DNA of 64,000 nt. Origin: Glandiceps talaboti. Its lineage: Eukaryota > Hemichordata > Enteropneusta > Spengelidae. The stretch lies in the NCBI RefSeq assembly GCF_964340395.1, contig NC_135563.1, positions 6,066,922-6,130,921 of the forward strand. The letters are read 5' to 3'. The translations under genes were made by a program, and so were the position numbers. Of the stretch, positions 51,585 through 55,370 are shown in pieces. The notes beneath the pieces were generated by a model. That model saw only the letters and a list, made by a program, of their open reading frames with translations, was not told the DNA's origin and ran no database searches. Each line of letters opens with the position of its first letter. Position 1 is the stretch's first letter.

Positions 51585-54500
51585 TAGACAAGACAAAAAC
51601 AAGAGTTCATAGTTATCTTTTCTTTTCCATTTCTTTGGGTGTTTATTCTCCCATCAAATGATTTGTTAACCGTTATCTCTGATATCAATAAATCTCGTTT
51701 GTTAGACTGAATTGGCAATGATGGATCCAAACCGAACTCCAGAGACCAGCGATGACTTCGATAGATTAGTGTTGAGTTCTCCAGACAGTTCCCTCGTCTG
51801 GATACAGTACATGGCATTTCATTTACATACTGGTGAAGTCGAGAAAGCACGTGTTGTAGCTGAAAGGGCACTCAAGACCATATCATTCAGGTAGGTGTCA
51901 AATTTAAATACAATGTACATATTCATAATATAAGATATGCGAAAGATAACATACCCTGTCATGTTGTGAACATGATATGTCAAAAAAAAAGGTTCATTCA
52001 TACTCACAAACGAAAAATGATTTTGCGACCTGCACATGCTTAAACATAAATGTGTCTGAATCTTCAGTGTCCATATTTCATTCTTTTCTTAATGATACAA
52101 CATTTGAATTTTATTCCAGTGGCTTTTTTCCAGTCAAAGTCTACAGATAACAGATCAACAAGACATTTTGAAAGAAAAACTGAAATTTCACTGAATGTCT
52201 CTCTGATAAAGATAAAACCATTTTTCATTTTTTTTCATTCTAACTGAATTGTAGGAATGAGCAAGAAAAGCTAAATGTATGGATAGCCTATCTGAATCTA
52301 GAGAACATGTATGGTTTAGATGAAACATTAGCCAAGGTGTTTGAGAGAGCTCTACAGATGTGTGATGCTCTCAAAGTGTTCAAGGCATTGGTTAATATCT
52401 ACAACAAGACAGAAAAGACACAGGTAGGTACACTGGTAGTTTCATGATATGCATCGACATACAGCCTTTCACAGATCCCACTGCCATTGACCCCGCTGAC
52501 AGCTTGTTATTCTGAAAAATCACTCTTTTAGAACAGCCATGTTGTAAACTTAGAATTAAAGCAGTTCAAACAGTATATTTTTACACTTGATTTGAATGCT
52601 ACAAACATTGTAGCACACAATAGAATTGCTTTGCGTGTGTGTTGTGGGTTGTACCTAAAATAAATTGAATGATCTTTTATTTATACTTGATAGTTCTTAA
52701 AGTATATAAACATTTGTCTCCCAAGAAGTCTAGTGAGGGTCATCCCTCATGGGTTCAGTGTTAATGCAGGAGAAAACCAGTGTACCCAAGGGAAAACCTG
52801 CGTTGTTCGGTAGAGTCAAACTGAATGACACTCTTCTTACTTACAGTGTGGTAAATCTAATCAAACCCTGAATGGGTTCGAACGCCAATCGCCTTGGTAA
52901 GAGGCAAGTGGTTTAACCACTCGGTCACCGACAACCCTACATACCTCTCAAACCATTATTGTTTTAAGAGCCATGTTAGTTGAAGTTCCTCTACATTTTG
53001 TTAGCCTTCCCACTACATTAAAACATTGCATTGTGTTACTTTTAATTCTTTGATATTTGTGAGAGTGTTTCCAGATATCTAGACTCATACCTAAAAAAGT
53101 CCAGAAATTCTTGACCCATATTATCAAAACCAATGCAGAGATTATTTTTTACCCCTCAAATCCAAAATTTGGTATCATTTTTTGCAGCAAGCAGAAAAAC
53201 TGTACAATACCATGGTGAAGAGATTTAGTCTTCATAAAGACGCATGGACTAGCTATGGAATGTTTCTTATGATAAATGGAAAACAAGAGGCCAGTAGAAA
53301 ACTCATGCAGAGAAGTTTTAAAAGTCTGGATGACAAAGATCGTAAGTATTTAGGTTAGAAAGTAAAATATCATTGAACCGGAAAACAAACTTGGTTGAAT
53401 GCAAATCCAAATACATTTGAATTTGAATGGTGACAGGTGGTTTATTTGAACAAGTAGCGTATTTGCCTATGTTTTATAAAATGTTATAAATGTCGTCATG
53501 GTGACATGAATCTCACTTTATTCCCCTTGAAGATTTATGCATAAATTTTAAGAAATAATGAAATTATTTGAATATCTTAATTGGTTGTATTGATTAGATA
53601 AACATCTCCATTATGCTGTGGAGATATACAAATTAATAATTATAGAAATGTAATGTTGATGTTTGTCATGTTAATTTTCATTTCATTCAGATATTGATGT
53701 CATTGTCAAGTTTGCCCAGTTTGAGTTCAAGTATGGCGAAGCTGAGAGAGGAAGAACTATGTTTGAGAATACGCTTAGTAATTACCCCAAGAGAACTGAT
53801 ATATGGTCCATTTATATCGATATGATGATTAAACAAGACAACAAGGAAGTCATTAGGTAAGAAAGGTTGATAGCTTGGAACGTACAACAGTGTTCGACCA
53901 ACTGCACCTCTTAGTCTGTCTCAAGCTGTGCTAAAACTACCTACTAGCAGCAAGTTTCTCTATTGATAACAGTGTAATCTTTCATTCCCTGGTGTTTAAC
54001 TGTAAACAAATTGTTGATAAGACCAAGGCTGGGTAGTCACCCCACAGATAATATGACACACATACACTCACTCACTTCACTTAGCCAGTAAACAGACAAG
54101 TTCAACATTTGATGTTAAATTAGCAACTAGAACACAATACAACTTTACAAGTTTGTTTATTATACCACATTAGATAGCCCACTGTGTTGATATCCTGAAG
54201 ACGCTATGTAAAACTCCACCAATTAAACTTCAGGGAGTGAAAGATTACACTGTGTTCAGTAGAGAAACTTGTTGCTATTTGGTAGTTTTAGCACAGCTTG
54301 AGACAGGCTAAGAGGTACAATTGGTCAAATGTTATTGGACATACAGACTCTCAAGAAATCTGAGCCAAAAGACAAAAGGGTCTGATACAGCAAGTTAGTG
54401 TTCACTCTCTCTGTTTGATACAGCTGTGCAGAAACTAATAAGAAACAGTTACTGTACCTGCTATACTTCAAGATAGCAATATTGAATTAATACTTGCAAC

Positions 54501-55158
54501 ATTTTGTCTAAATGTAATGAACCACCATGCAGCAGACATGAAATGCAGACATCAAAACATTGGTGCCAGTGTTTCTGCATCTAGTTGCAATATGTTTAAA
54601 TGGTTTATTTCATGTAGAAAAAAATGAGCAAGACATCCGATTTGCTATCTTAAAGTGCAGCATGTGTACTTTCTTATGGTTTTTGTCTAGTTGTATCGAA
54701 CAGAACCAGTGAACACTAACTTGCAATGGGTGGTATGCAATTTTTGTAACATGCTATCAGTATCAGCCATGAAATACAACTAATGACTATAGAGTACTCT
54801 GTAAAGTGCATAACTCGGACTAATCCTAGCAGTTCTAATAAGCCAGTTATTACATACAAAAAACAAAGAAGGGAGCCCTCAAGGGGTGGAGCTCAGTGGC
54901 TGATGATAGTAATGTCATGGCTTCACTGAAATATGTACAAGTACAGATTTATAGCAAATGTCTTGTGGTTTCATCTTTTTCAGACAATTATTTGAGAGAG
55001 TCATACATCTCAACCTGAGTCCAAAGAAAATCAAATTCTTCTTTAAGAGATATCTGGACTATGAAAAGAAACATGGAGATGACGGCACTGTAGCTGCTGT
55101 CAAACAGAAAGCACTGGAATATGTGGAGTCTAAAACTGGAATGGTGGATGCAGAGTAA
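14581..55158 (+). CDS. PDCD11: PDCD11/RRP5, U3-associated rRNA-processing factor (complete, 36 coding exons, 1829 aa)
   Basis: All 36 exons were placed by AG/GT boundaries, phase and alignment by eye to human PDCD11 (1871 aa). They total 5490 nt and stay in frame throughout. The protein has a Lys-rich N-terminal tail (1-95), about 14 S1 RNA-binding repeats (about 98-1400), a Lys/Glu/Ser-rich linker (about 1400-1550) and HAT repeats to the end (about 1550-1829). RRP5 binds pre-rRNA through its S1 repeats and is needed for cleavages leading to both 18S and 5.8S/25S-28S rRNA; the HAT half contacts other assembly factors. Diagnostic strings include [68 protein letters not shown] and [12 protein letters not shown]. 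The start codon has a good context (A at -3, G at +4). AATAAA follows at 55234. Intron 18 hosts a Toll-like receptor gene. A few donors are weak (exons 14, 28, 29). Confidence 0.97.
15847..16003. repeat. (TG)n(TC)n microsatellite at the start of PDCD11 intron 3
   Basis: About 27 TG units (15847-15900) pass into TC and TCTG units to 16003. The run starts 11 nt after the exon 3 donor. UG-rich RNA binds CELF and TDP-43 family proteins in animals, so it could affect splicing. Confidence 0.95.
16095..16215. repeat. three tandem ~50-bp units with G-runs
   Basis: GTGTTCTTGTTAARATT recurs three times about 50 bp apart, each preceded by a G-run of growing length (up to about 14). It lies in PDCD11 intron 3. 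The Asn/Pro-rich frame on the opposite strand is an artefact of the repeat. Confidence 0.8.
17309..17705. mobile_element. fold-back element in PDCD11 intron 4 (same family as 54390-54724)
   Basis: Outer arms pair through TGTTTGATGCAACCACCCAG on the left and TGTTTGATACAACCACGCAG from the right. Matching extends outward to AATTTCACA and inward to CACACTTCAAGA and CACTTTAAGA. The loop contains a TGGGTGCCAGTGTCTTTCTT block that the 54.4-kb copy also has. There is no coding capacity. Confidence 0.7.
17825..22009 (+). CDS. PDCD11: PDCD11 exons 5-9: S1 repeats 2-4
   Basis: Exons: 17825-17948, 19007-19188, 20208-20309, 21325-21531, 21821-22009 (residues about 210-477). Repeat 2 reads [19 protein letters not shown]. 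Repeat 3 begins [15 protein letters not shown] and repeat 4 begins [20 protein letters not shown]. Exon 6 starts only 37 nt after the target duplication of a hairpin element. Introns also hold a 0.4-kb fold-back (intron 4), a TIR element (intron 6) and a long TG/TCTG microsatellite (intron 7). Confidence 0.93.
18698..18960. mobile_element. hairpin MITE with perfect 9-bp target duplication just upstream of PDCD11 exon 6
   Basis: Arms begin TAGACTCTCTCACAGTCCT at both ends and stay over 90 percent alike for about 105 bp. ATGCAATCC flanks both ends exactly (18689-18697 and 18961-18969). Exon 6 starts at 19007, so only 37 nt remain between the duplication and the exon for branch point and pyrimidine tract. 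It is the same family as 2450-2776. Confidence 0.88.
19612..19892. mobile_element. TIR element, ~280 bp (copy 1 of a two-copy family)
   Basis: The left end AAAGTAGCCATATGGATGAC pairs with the right end read in reverse, AAAGTGGCCATATGCATGAC. A shared inner block TGAGTTACAAACAAGGA recurs in the copy at 35518-35878. There is no coding capacity. It lies in PDCD11 intron 6. Confidence 0.7.
20850..21064. repeat. compound TG/TCTG microsatellite in PDCD11 intron 7
   Basis: TCTG/TGCC-rich and pure TG runs extend over about 210 bp. Several cysteine/valine/serine-rich frames across it are repeat artefacts. Confidence 0.95.
22731..26506 (+). CDS. PDCD11: PDCD11 exons 10-14: S1 repeats 5-7
   Basis: Exons: 22731-22877, 23820-24000, 24724-24857, 25530-25577, 26309-26506 (residues about 478-713). 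Repeat 5 begins [14 protein letters not shown] and repeat 6 [15 protein letters not shown]. Repeat 7 has [17 protein letters not shown]. Exon 13 is only 48 nt. Exon 14 must end at 26506 to keep the frame and the human-like alignment, which gives the weak donor GTATCC. Confidence 0.9.
22897..22911. repeat. poly(G) tract 19 nt after the PDCD11 exon 10 donor
   Basis: Fifteen consecutive G, directly after the 5' splice site at 22878. G-runs here are known splicing enhancers (hnRNP H/F class). Confidence 0.9.
23017..23353. mobile_element. dispersed ~335-bp repeat family, copy 1 (PDCD11 intron 10)
   Basis: The first ~150 bp form an imperfect hairpin: TTCCCCAATATTTTTCTT is echoed in reverse by AAAGAAATATCTTGGGAA. 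A conserved tail follows with GAACACAGCAGAAC, CATAGACACG and GACCAGAGTATATATTCC. The same order is found at 26590-26921, 43405-43690 and 45383-45722, plus a partial hairpin at 31318-31465. Confidence 0.75.
24113..24172. repeat. (TCTG)n(TG)n microsatellite in PDCD11 intron 11
   Basis: Tandem TCTG then TG units, beginning about 112 nt after the exon 11 donor. Confidence 0.92.
25105..25290. mobile_element. degenerate fold-back element in PDCD11 intron 12
   Basis: ACACCATGACACGTGAG and GTACTCGGGGTATTTGCAC on the left pair imperfectly with the right-hand sequence ending near GGTATGGGGTTTTG. Frequent GTGCAA/TTGCAC words continue on both sides. Limits are approximate. Confidence 0.45.
26590..26921. 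mobile_element. dispersed ~335-bp repeat family, copy 2 (PDCD11 intron 14)
   Basis: Same block order as the 23.0-kb copy: CCCCAATATATTTCTTCGTT, GTGACGTAAGGGGCC, GAACACAGCAGAACC, GAATGACCAGAATATATATT. The hairpin half is more diverged. Confidence 0.75.
27264..30074 (+). CDS. PDCD11: PDCD11 exons 15-18: S1 repeats 8-9
   Basis: Exons: 27264-27434, 28611-28821, 29130-29261, 29941-30074 (residues about 714-929). Repeat 8 begins [20 protein letters not shown] and runs to FLVSLKPS. Repeat 9 is [20 protein letters not shown] and the following strands. Phases 0/1/1/0 are consistent. Intron 15 has a poly(G) tract about 53 nt before its acceptor. Intron 17 carries CA and CATA repeats from about 54 nt after its donor. 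Confidence 0.92.
29316..29476. repeat. (CA)n(CATA)n microsatellite in PDCD11 intron 17
   Basis: CA repeats give way to about 20 CATA units. It starts about 54 nt after the exon 17 donor at 29262. In RNA, CA repeats are hnRNP L binding sites. Confidence 0.95.
30075..31597. other. PDCD11 intron 18, stretch before the nested receptor gene
   Basis: It holds one copy of the TTAA-flanked family (30190-30553), a partial hairpin of the 335-bp family (31318-31465), TCAATCAG-type simple sequence (31474-31540) and the minisatellite that begins at 31598. I see no additional exon in either strand. Confidence 0.55.
30190..30553. mobile_element. ~360-bp TIR element with TTAA flanks (copy 1, PDCD11 intron 18)
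   Basis: The left end AGTTACACTAGCT and the right end in reverse AACTGCACTAGCT sit between TTAA tetramers. The copy at 42184-42541 matches along the whole length, with shared ATTCACTGAAAATTG and CCAATAATT. A fragment of the left end is at about 55991. The TTAA flank suggests a piggyBac-type target, but the ends lack the usual CCY, so the superfamily is open. Confidence 0.65.
31598..31735. repeat. minisatellite grown from the Toll-like receptor stop-codon region
   Basis: Four copies of a 28-29-bp unit. Read on the - strand each is GCAAATAGACAATAAGTG followed by ATACATGTACA. The first (31715-31735) is the receptor's own last codons Q-I-D-N-K and TGA; the others lie in its 3' flank. Confidence 0.85.
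31713..34823 (-). CDS. Toll-like receptor, multiple-cysteine-cluster type (complete, 1036 aa, single coding exon), nested in PDCD11 intron 18
   Basis: Order of parts: signal peptide (about 1-24, [18 protein letters not shown]), a first leucine-rich-repeat array (about 95-510), a C-terminal cysteine cap (514-573, CDCDMF), an N-terminal cysteine cap (578-608, LCPEKCRCH), a second short LRR array (612-735), a second C-terminal cap (742-802, YYCGCRLWW), one membrane helix (817-838) and a TIR domain (866-1005). TIR box 1 is [11 protein letters not shown], box 2 RDFIVGECI and box 3 FW at 995-996. Box 2 has Val where vertebrate TLRs usually have Pro; Drosophila Toll-type receptors share this. Such receptors sense microbes or Spatzle-like ligands and signal through MyD88-type adaptors; the ligand here is unknown. 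The frame is unbroken. A TTCTTTTCTTTACAG acceptor 72 nt upstream of the ATG suggests a spliced 5'UTR exon. Confidence 0.96.
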   Translation of the reverse strand: MNKSHLKACCLATFLMTFVTSISSQSAVCTGGCSCEKYEAAEWLFNKVLCSSSSLSAVEEPMVFPPAFQVDIYCNDRRFPSNPLNYTLSRLQNRFILLSLEFQFCPIKQLAAHDFHDLPNILILKITFTKIYHMTDNCFQHLQTLTFIDLKATGLDSIPTAITCFNSTDCSDHVPAKLQQLYLHDNDIRDPPEGTFTNLVNLQKLDLSGNNLQSPPPGLFTPMYSLQELNLYNNAISKLPSTSFHNLKNLTVLQLGSNRFTEVAPDIFKGLVNLEVLEISHNQLTTLPSEVFQGLTKLRTLILQYNFFHVLPSDLFQGLNVIQVIDLSENMRTWERSLITPRDLITNLPSLQKVDLHKADVVSLVNLTFEGCTWLVDIDLRDNFITSLPSDILKHLKVPHLRIINLAGNNIAVISNHTFQDSEFLTDINLSHNSLKSIPKHAFQQLSALTHLDLSYNQITYIHELALYNIPNLLELRLTGNFLTNVQVFRYARQSLFMEPSFYDIPISVYIDENPLSCDCDMFSTLFNQTGYHKFSDFANQKIIPGFDQLICHSPSRALGRSIASLNLYDFWCEKPLLCPEKCRCHQIALDGTFFANCSYRGLDEIPNNFWKNTTVIKLEGNNITRISTNQIASLPNLRELNLAKNLISDIEADAFQSLTSLEYLDLSFNNIPEIAATYFTTMPFLQNLYLSFNNISDIEEESFQNLTHLQHLMLDHNQLKYLDKDLFNSTTSLSILSLDNNPYYCGCRLWWTDLQTFLLEPSINTIVPFQNNITCRVPHAVNNTSEWPILQLSDYDLNCSNTEDILKIKQTDITSSIAACVLGFAVFLVFVIATVFKFRQVLRVVIYNKTGCRLFVKKEDFEEDKVYDAFLSFSSNDLHWVKNTLLRNLENHDPPYKVCIHHRDFIVGECIAESIIDAVMTSRRTIMVLNNHFLDSEWCTYEFKQAHHQILTDKNCKLIVLMMEDIDQDKLNIDKELKTFLQTNTYLEKDDPLFWKKLYYAMPDINEIRKLNRPKNRKNRPHPLDDNELKQIDNK
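34824..34897 (-). promoter_or_regulatory. 5'UTR segment of the Toll-like receptor with an upstream 3' splice site
   Basis: Reading the - strand, a pyrimidine-rich run ends in TTTACAG (AG at 34897-34896) and is followed by 72 nt to the start codon. The AAAAAATGAAC context has A at -3. This implies that the promoter lies farther right, in 35-39 kb, still inside PDCD11 intron 18. Confidence 0.5.
35518..35878. mobile_element. TIR element (copy 2 of the family at 19612-19892)
   Basis: The left end AAAGTGACTATATGTATGAG pairs with the right end in reverse, AAAGTGGTCATATGGATGAG. Inner TTGAGTTACAAACAAGGA is shared with copy 1. This copy is about 80 bp longer. Confidence 0.68.
38700..38960 (+). mobile_element. 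probable 3' tail of a truncated non-LTR retroelement ending in (ATAA)n
   Basis: A T-rich segment ends in TGTGATGAAGCATAATAAAT and passes into about eight ATAA units. A polyadenylation-like signal followed by a tetramer tail is typical of CR1/L2/RTE-type LINE 3' ends. No reverse transcriptase coding is visible, so this is a tentative call. Confidence 0.4.
39283..45287 (+). CDS. PDCD11: PDCD11 exons 19-25: S1 repeats 10-12
   Basis: Exons: 39283-39387, 39923-39996, 41363-41536, 41945-42041, 43090-43235, 43965-44079, 45101-45287 (residues about 930-1228). Repeat 10 ([20 protein letters not shown]) is divergent, as in human. Repeat 11 has [19 protein letters not shown], matching human ARVIGGRDMKTFKYLPISH. 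Repeat 12 begins [13 protein letters not shown]. Exon 24 has a duplicated acceptor 49 nt upstream that would shift the frame. The introns hold several fold-back and dispersed elements. Confidence 0.9.
40855..41209. mobile_element. ~355-bp element with long TIRs, PDCD11 intron 20
   Basis: The left end AGGCCTAAAAAAAATTGTTT and the right end in reverse AGGCCTAAAACAATTGTGTG continue with GGTTCCGRTT and a CCCCACCTA block. Flanks GAGTACTA and AAGTGCTA agree at six of eight bases, compatible with an old 8-bp hAT-type duplication. There is no coding capacity. Confidence 0.65.
42184..42541. mobile_element. ~360-bp TIR element (copy 2 of the TTAA family), PDCD11 intron 22
   Basis: Left end TTAAAAGCCACACTAGCT; right end in reverse ACGGCTACACTAGCT. 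It matches the 30.2-kb copy across its length. The right TTAA has changed to TAAA. Confidence 0.65.
42826..42870. repeat. 45-bp hairpin with AACAA flanks
   Basis: CCATAGACCCTCCACCAA pairs with TTGGTGGAAGGTCTATGG around a nine-base loop. AACAA abuts both ends. It may be a very short hairpin element or a deletion product. Confidence 0.6.
43405..43690. mobile_element. dispersed ~335-bp repeat family, copy 3 (PDCD11 intron 23, tail truncated)
   Basis: Starts ATTAGATATTATCCCCAATA, has GTGACCTAAGGGGTCTTTG and its inverted partner, then the conserved GACGTAGACACACGTTGTCA tail. Confidence 0.75.
43867..43964. repeat. 49-bp tandem duplication carrying the 3' splice site of PDCD11 exon 24
   Basis: TTCTTCTTATTTCAGCAAAG-type sequence occurs twice. 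The AGs are at 43914-43915 and 43963-43964, and upstream halves (TGCATTT...TTACTATGGT) also match. Only the second AG keeps the reading frame. Confidence 0.88.
44103..44478. mobile_element. large fold-back element, PDCD11 intron 24
   Basis: Arms of about 145 bp. Shared blocks include CCGACATCAGACC, GAACAGAAC, AGTAAACAAATGAATTGGAT, CACAGCATGTTGGAA and CCATCATTTGATAAGAACAG. The arms are about 90 percent alike in the inner two thirds. There is no coding capacity. It begins only about 24 nt after the exon 24 donor. Confidence 0.75.
45383..45722. mobile_element. dispersed ~335-bp repeat family, copy 4 (PDCD11 intron 25)
   Basis: Starts TTAGATATTATTTCCCAAT, has the inverted half ending in AAGTATTGGGGAGTAAT and a tail with GAACGACCAGAGTATATATT. 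Confidence 0.75.
45998..46737. repeat. 65-bp minisatellite, ~11 copies, PDCD11 intron 25
   Basis: TCTTACACTGAAATGCTACC recurs every 65 bp (46061, 46126, 46191, 46256, 46321, 46386, 46451, 46516, 46581, 46646, 46711), with a partial first copy at about 45998. Each unit contains GTTATGACAAGTTAAGGGGT and TGGATCCTGTCTG. Units differ at only a few sites, so the array is young. It ends about 100 bp before exon 26. Confidence 0.95.
46836..51114 (+). CDS. PDCD11: PDCD11 exons 26-31: S1 repeats 13-14 and charged linker
   Basis: Exons: 46836-47016, 47842-48027, 48425-48538, 49276-49516, 50047-50211, 51046-51114 (residues about 1229-1547). Repeat 13 begins [20 protein letters not shown] and repeat 14 [20 protein letters not shown]. 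Exons 29-31 encode a Lys/Arg/Glu linker with acidic Ser patches (DSDSDVE) and LEIPGFSWD, which matches human LQLSSGFAWN. Donors after exons 28 (GTTTGT) and 29 (GTTCGT) are non-consensus but are the only ones that keep phase. Confidence 0.9.
48076..48300. repeat. (TG)n, (TATG)n and (TACG)n microsatellite, PDCD11 intron 27
   Basis: Begins about 49 nt after the exon 27 donor with TG, then TATG/TGCA tetramers, then ACGT-type tetramers. Tyr/Val/Cys/Met-rich frames across it are artefacts. Confidence 0.95.
49519..49730. repeat. imperfect ~130-bp direct duplication starting at the PDCD11 exon 29 donor
   Basis: GTACCCTTCAATCT, AATGGAATRTYCC, TAGACTCATTACTAA and GAGCAGGGAGT occur in the same order at 49521-49602 and 49652-49730. 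The left copy begins within the splice donor (GTTCGTACCC). Confidence 0.75.
51205..51475. mobile_element. dispersed repeat resembling the 'AGCGCTTT' non-autonomous elements of aquatic animals
   Basis: Contains TTTTATATAGTGCTTTCCCA, GCTCAATGCGCTTTACAGTT and TTATACAGCTGGGTTGACTG. This arrangement is familiar from interspersed repeats in many marine invertebrates and fish. The class is not certain. It lies in PDCD11 intron 31, about 230 bp before exon 32, and is followed by a (CAGA)n run at about 51541-51590. Confidence 0.5.
51706..55158 (+). CDS. PDCD11: PDCD11 exons 32-36: C-terminal HAT repeats
   Basis: Exons: 51706-51890, 52255-52423, 53188-53341, 53691-53856, 54984-55158 (residues about 1548-1829). 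This is the best conserved part: [69 protein letters not shown] and [20 protein letters not shown]-like helices in RRP5 make protein contacts and are needed for small-subunit assembly. The stop is TAA at 55156-55158. Confidence 0.96.
52690..52940 (-). mobile_element. tRNA-derived SINE, PDCD11 intron 33
   Basis: Read on the - strand from about 52937: a GGTGACCGAGTGGTTAA box A, then 30-odd bases on a GCGTTCGAACCC box B. This spacing and sequence look like a Ser/Leu-type tRNA head. A body with AACGCAGGTTTTCCCTTGGG and GGTTTTCTCCTGCATTAACA follows. The head is not a working tRNA because no acceptor stem closes. Confidence 0.7.
53893..54329. mobile_element. large fold-back element, PDCD11 intron 35
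   Basis: Arms of about 105 bp: CTGTCTCAAGCTGTGCTAAA, AGCAGCAAGTTTCTCTA and CAGTGTAATCTTTCATTCCC on the left have close reverse partners on the right (about 54225-54329). There is no coding capacity. It lies directly beside the element at 54390-54724. Confidence 0.75.
54390..54724. mobile_element. fold-back element, PDCD11 intron 35 (same family as 17309-17705)
   Basis: GCAAGTTAGTGTTCACT occurs at both ends in opposite direction, followed by TCTGTTTGATACAGC and TCTGTTCGATACAAC. The loop shares TTGGTGCCAGTGTTTCTGCA with the 17.3-kb copy. Confidence 0.72.
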
Positions 55159-55233
55159 CACTGCAGTTGACTAATTGAGGATTTTCTATCAAATTTATCA
55201 ATTGAATCACACAGTTTCTTATAGTAATTATAC

Positions 55234-55239
55234 AATAAA
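55234..55239 (+). terminator. polyadenylation signal of PDCD11
   Basis: AATAAA 75 nt after the stop codon. A 24-base poly(G) run lies about 107 bp farther on and may help termination. Confidence 0.6.
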
Positions 55240-55346
55240 CATTTTTAAATGCCAGAATACAAATTATTGTTCTCTTTAATTGTGCTGGGTGATTTTCTTA
55301 AGTGTGATCTCACAACATATCAAGTGTGCAGAATGTGTTATGTTGA

Positions 55347-55370
55347 GGGGGGGGGGGGGGGGGGGGGGGG
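55347..55370. repeat. poly(G) 24-mer downstream of PDCD11
   Basis: Twenty-four G, then T and GGGG. The exact length may be affected by sequencing error. Confidence 0.9.
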
